A stretch of 8,317 nucleotides of DNA. It comes from Bacillota bacterium. Its GTDB lineage: Bacteria > Bacillota > Clostridia > Peptostreptococcales > Anaerovoracaceae. Below the pieces are notes generated by a model. It did not search any database, was not told where the DNA came from, and saw only the letters and a list, made by a program, of their open reading frames with translations. The position numbers and the translations under genes are program-made. The stretch covers positions 1 to 8,317 of the forward strand of contig JAEEOX010000005.1 in the NCBI GenBank assembly GCA_016284485.1. The letters are read 5' to 3'. Below, in pieces: positions 6,382 to 8,317 of this stretch (position 1 is the first letter of the stretch; each line of letters begins with the position of its first letter).

Positions 6382-6410
6382 TTGACTGCCCCCGGAGGGG
6401 CAGTTATCTT
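6382..6410 (+). promoter_or_regulatory. Possible promoter of the hydrolase gene, overlapping the terminator
   Basis: TTGACT (6382-6387, 5 of 6 to consensus), a 17-nt spacer and TATCTT (6405-6410, 4 of 6) coincide with the terminator stem and T-tract. The expected start of transcription, 6-7 nt after the -10, falls at 6416-6417, the A of the ATG. If used, the mRNA would be leaderless or nearly so. The -10 match is poor enough that this could be chance. Confidence 0.35.
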
Positions 6411-6413
6411 TTT
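6385..6413 (+). terminator. Rho-independent terminator of the CobW gene pair
   Basis: ACTGCCCC (6385-6392) pairs with GGGGCAGT (6397-6404), a perfect 8-bp stem with a CGGA tetraloop, followed by TATCTTTTT (6405-6413) whose last five bases are T. It begins 18 nt after the stop of the second CobW-like gene and ends 3 nt before the next gene's ATG. Confidence 0.85.
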
Positions 6414-6416
6414 GCT

Positions 6417-7403
6417 ATGAAGAAAATGAAACTCAGGACAAAGATCATAATATGGGTGCTGGCTGTTTTGCTCATCCTGTATAACGCGGGCGTAAACGTT
6501 CTGATCAGCGCTGCGCTGAAGCCGGACTTCATGAGGAAACTGGATGCGTTCCAGAGGGTGACGGACAAGAGTTACTCGGAGATGGTGCAGACAGACGAGA
6601 TCACGGAGAACACCGGTAAGGCAAGGGAAGAGGCTAAGGCCTTTGTGGAAAAGGCCGACGGGTCCAAAGTCAGGATACTCTCCTACGACGGATATCAGCT
6701 GATAGCTTCGGTCTTCAGGCAGCCTGAACCAGAGGGGAGACCCTGGGTGATCCTGCTTCACGGGTACACGGGATGGAAGGAAGAGATGTACCACTACGCC
6801 GCAAGGTACTATGACGAAGGTTTCAACATCCTCTGCCCGGACCTCAGGTGTCAGGGCCAGTCCGAAGGTGATTTCATCGGCATGGGCTGGACGGACAGGG
6901 AAGACGTGGTGCTCTGGATGAATGAGATACTGGCATCCTATCCGGATGCGAAGATCGTGATCCACGGTGAATCCATGGGAGCTTCCTGTGCTCTGATGAT
7001 GATGGGGCTGATTCTGCCTGAAAACGTGGTCTGCATCATATCTGACTGCGCCATGGAGGATGCCATGAGCATGTTCAGGAAGCAGCTCAGGGACTGGTTC
7101 GGGATCCCGGACATCGGTCTCATCGGCTCTGCCAGGATTTGGCTTCTGATCAGAGGCGGTTACGACCTGAAGGACGCATCCGCCCTGAACGAGGTGACTA
7201 AAGGCTCGGTGCCGGTGCTTTTCATCCACGGTGATGAGGACAGGCTGGTCCCCGCAGGTGACGCAAAAGATCTCTATGAGGACTGTGCATCCCCGGAAAA
7301 GGAGATAATGATAGTTCAGGGCGCCGGTCACGCACAGTCATGCTACAGGGATCCGGACGCCTACTATGCTGAAGTGTTCGGCTTCATAGAGGAGTGCATG
7401 TGA
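6417..7403 (+). CDS. Alpha/beta hydrolase, membrane anchored
   Basis: A 328-residue serine hydrolase of the alpha/beta fold (the S9-like or monoacylglycerol-lipase-like branch often annotated as lysophospholipase or YqkD-like). The N-terminus (about residues 9-34) is a single hydrophobic helix with preceding Lys/Arg, so the catalytic domain is probably tethered to the outer face of the membrane. A helical, charged stretch (35-80) precedes the hydrolase domain (about 85-328). Oxyanion region: LLHGYTGW (113-120). Nucleophile: G184-E-S186-M-G188. Acid: D275 in HGDEDRLVP. Histidine: H305 in GAGHAQS. So the triad is complete. The substrate cannot be read from the sequence. The start could be 6417 or the ATG at 6426; there is no clear Shine-Dalgarno for 6417, and only a weak GAAGAAA for 6426. 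The gene starts immediately after the terminator of the CobW pair, so it is a separate unit or expressed by read-through. Confidence 0.88.
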   Translation: MKKMKLRTKIIIWVLAVLLILYNAGVNVLISAALKPDFMRKLDAFQRVTDKSYSEMVQTDEITENTGKAREEAKAFVEKADGSKVRILSYDGYQLIASVFRQPEPEGRPWVILLHGYTGWKEEMYHYAARYYDEGFNILCPDLRCQGQSEGDFIGMGWTDREDVVLWMNEILASYPDAKIVIHGESMGASCALMMMGLILPENVVCIISDCAMEDAMSMFRKQLRDWFGIPDIGLIGSARIWLLIRGGYDLKDASALNEVTKGSVPVLFIHGDEDRLVPAGDAKDLYEDCASPEKEIMIVQGAGHAQSCYRDPDAYYAEVFGFIEECM

Positions 7404-7426
7404 GGTGAGCATATCTCATAACAGAA

Positions 7427-7455
7427 TTGACATAGAATTATCACTGAGGTATAAT
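7427..7455 (+). promoter_or_regulatory. Consensus sigma-A promoter of the etf operon
   Basis: TTGACA (7427-7432), exactly 17 nt, then TATAAT (7450-7455): both hexamers match consensus perfectly. Transcription should start near 7462, giving a leader of about 165 nt before the etfB ATG at 7627. A perfect promoter implies high basal initiation, so any control probably acts on repression or on the leader. Confidence 0.9.
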
Positions 7456-7461
7456 TAATAA

Positions 7462-7626
7462 AAATACAATGGTATATTATAAAGATACAATTTATAGTTG
7501 ATACGCACTTTATTTAGGGTGGTTTTTTAGGGATAAGTGTGGTGATTGCAGGGCTGACCTCAGACAATTGATTGTCGTGATCTTTTAAGATGATGTCAGC
7601 CCTTTTCTGCTTAATAAGGAGCTTTT
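7462..7626 (+). promoter_or_regulatory. Structured 5' leader of etfB with a three-way-junction element
   Basis: Region between the predicted start point and the etfB ATG. The 5' half is A/T-rich and carries ATACAAT at 7464-7470 and again at 7485-7491, exactly 21 bp apart, then TTTAGGG at 7513-7519 and 7526-7532. The 3' half (7550-7606) can fold into an outer 9-bp stem AGGGCTGAC (7550-7558) with GTCAGCCCT (7595-7603). It encloses two hairpins, GACAA-TTGA-TTGTC (7563-7576) and ATCT-TTTA-AGAT (7580-7591), and is followed by TTTTCT. It could be an attenuator, a weak terminator or an unnamed cis-regulatory RNA; I do not recognise a known riboswitch class. The ribosome site AAGGAG (7616-7621) lies outside the stem. 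Confidence 0.55.
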
Positions 7627-8317
7627 ATGAAGATACTGGTATTGATAAAAGAAGTACCCGATATGGCGACCGTAAAGTTCGACAGTGAGAAGGGGGTCGT
7701 CAACCGTGCCGGAGCGGATGCGGAGATCAATCCCTTCGATGAAAACGCTCTCAAGGCGGCTGTGGACCTTAAGCGCGCTTATGATGACGTGGAGATAACG
7801 GCAGTGACCATGGGACCTCCCAGATCTGAGAGATCCCTAAGGATGGCTTTCGCCAAAGGCGCAGACAAGATGGTCCTTCTGACTGACAGGGAGTTCGGAG
7901 GCTCGGACACCTATGCTACAGCAAGGATACTTTCGGCTGCCATCAGACACATCAGGGACTACGATCTGATCATCTGCGGGGAGAAGTCCGTGGACGGAGA
8001 CACCGCTCAGGTTGGAGCTGAGGTGGCAGAGTTCCTTGGAATCCCTCACAGCTACTATGTGGACTCCATAAAACTTGAAGACGGCAAGGTAAGGGTCTCG
8101 GTCGAAAACATCAGTGGCAGGAGGCAGGAGAGAGTCATGACCTGTCCGTGTCTCGTAAGTGTCACCAAAAACGTTTCAAGACCTGAACTTCCCACGGTCA
8201 GGAGGAAGCTGCTCTCCCTGGAACAGGATGTGGAGATACTCAACATCGGTGATCTTGAAGAGCTCACACCTGATAACACGGGATTCGCCGGGTCACCCAC
8301 CAAGGTCAGCAAGGTGG
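7627..8317 (+). CDS. etfB: Electron transfer flavoprotein beta subunit (3' end outside window)
   Basis: The beta subunit (FixA/EtfB) pairs with EtfA to carry electrons between dehydrogenases such as acyl-CoA dehydrogenases and the redox pool; in anaerobes some ETFs perform flavin-based electron bifurcation. The visible 230 residues start MKILVLIKEVPD and include the conserved EINPFDENALKAA (34-46), FAKGADKMVLLTD, the nucleotide-binding loop CGEKSVDGDTAQVGAE (118-133) and the C-terminal FAGSPTKVSKV. Only the last few tens of residues are missing. In most homologues the loop reads GRQAIDGDTAQ; here GEKS replaces GRQA, a modest deviation. The signature region SGRRQERVMTCPCLVSV carries two nearby Cys in place of the usual LPxL. 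AAGGAG (7616-7621) lies 5 nt before the ATG. etfA is expected just downstream. Whether this ETF bifurcates cannot be told without EtfA and the partner dehydrogenase. Confidence 0.93.
   Translation, partial: MKILVLIKEVPDMATVKFDSEKGVVNRAGADAEINPFDENALKAAVDLKRAYDDVEITAVTMGPPRSERSLRMAFAKGADKMVLLTDREFGGSDTYATARILSAAIRHIRDYDLIICGEKSVDGDTAQVGAEVAEFLGIPHSYYVDSIKLEDGKVRVSVENISGRRQERVMTCPCLVSVTKNVSRPELPTVRRKLLSLEQDVEILNIGDLEELTPDNTGFAGSPTKVSKV

Noticed and set aside
7462..7626. FMN riboswitch ahead of a flavoprotein operon
   Set aside because: The leader has one closing stem with two hairpins, not the six-stem FMN aptamer, and I see none of its conserved loop motifs.

Overview
The window reads as an ordinary chromosomal stretch of an anaerobic, low-to-mid-GC Bacillota, most likely a member of the Clostridia. 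The reasons are the gene families (UvrC, a DUF1292/YrzB-type protein, a DacF-type carboxypeptidase with a C-terminal membrane anchor, a clostridial-type electron-transfer flavoprotein beta subunit), AGGAG-type ribosome binding sites, sigma-A promoters close to consensus, and a marked preference for AGG/AGA arginine codons. I cannot fix the family or genus from the sequence. All recognisable genes lie on the + strand; there is no rRNA, tRNA, insertion sequence, phage gene or CRISPR array.

Layout. (1) 2-352: the 3' end of serC (phosphoserine aminotransferase), closed by a strong terminator at 374-407. (2) 431-1834 and 1851-3689: a membrane-anchored D-alanyl-D-alanine carboxypeptidase followed 16 nt later by full-length uvrC, probably one transcript. 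(3) 3755-4036: a small, very acidic DUF1292 protein with its own TTTACA-N17-TATATT promoter and a modest terminator. (4) 4199-5386 and 5416-6366: two adjacent CobW-like (G3E) P-loop proteins behind an extended -10 promoter and closed by a terminator. The first is a canonical COG0523 GTPase carrying a 91-residue His/Asp-rich insert (about 42 His). The second keeps only the P-loop of that family, lacks the CxCC metal motif and has a C-terminal domain resembling the TIGR03943/DUF1980 (YcgQ-like) family. (5) 6417-7403: a membrane-anchored alpha/beta hydrolase starting almost on top of the preceding terminator. (6) 7404-7626: an intergenic region with a perfect TTGACA-N17-TATAAT promoter and a leader of about 165 nt that folds on paper into a three-way junction, in front of etfB (7627 to the window end, truncated).

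The most distinctive part is the two-gene CobW module (4139-6413). Its own promoter, a dyad in its leader, the large metal-binding insert and the divergent partner suggest a metal (zinc, nickel or cobalt) trafficking or storage unit with a division of labour between a canonical GTPase and a remodelled paralogue. The second most interesting item is the structured leader of the etf operon. The other genes are housekeeping: serine biosynthesis, peptidoglycan trimming, nucleotide excision repair and flavin-based electron transfer.
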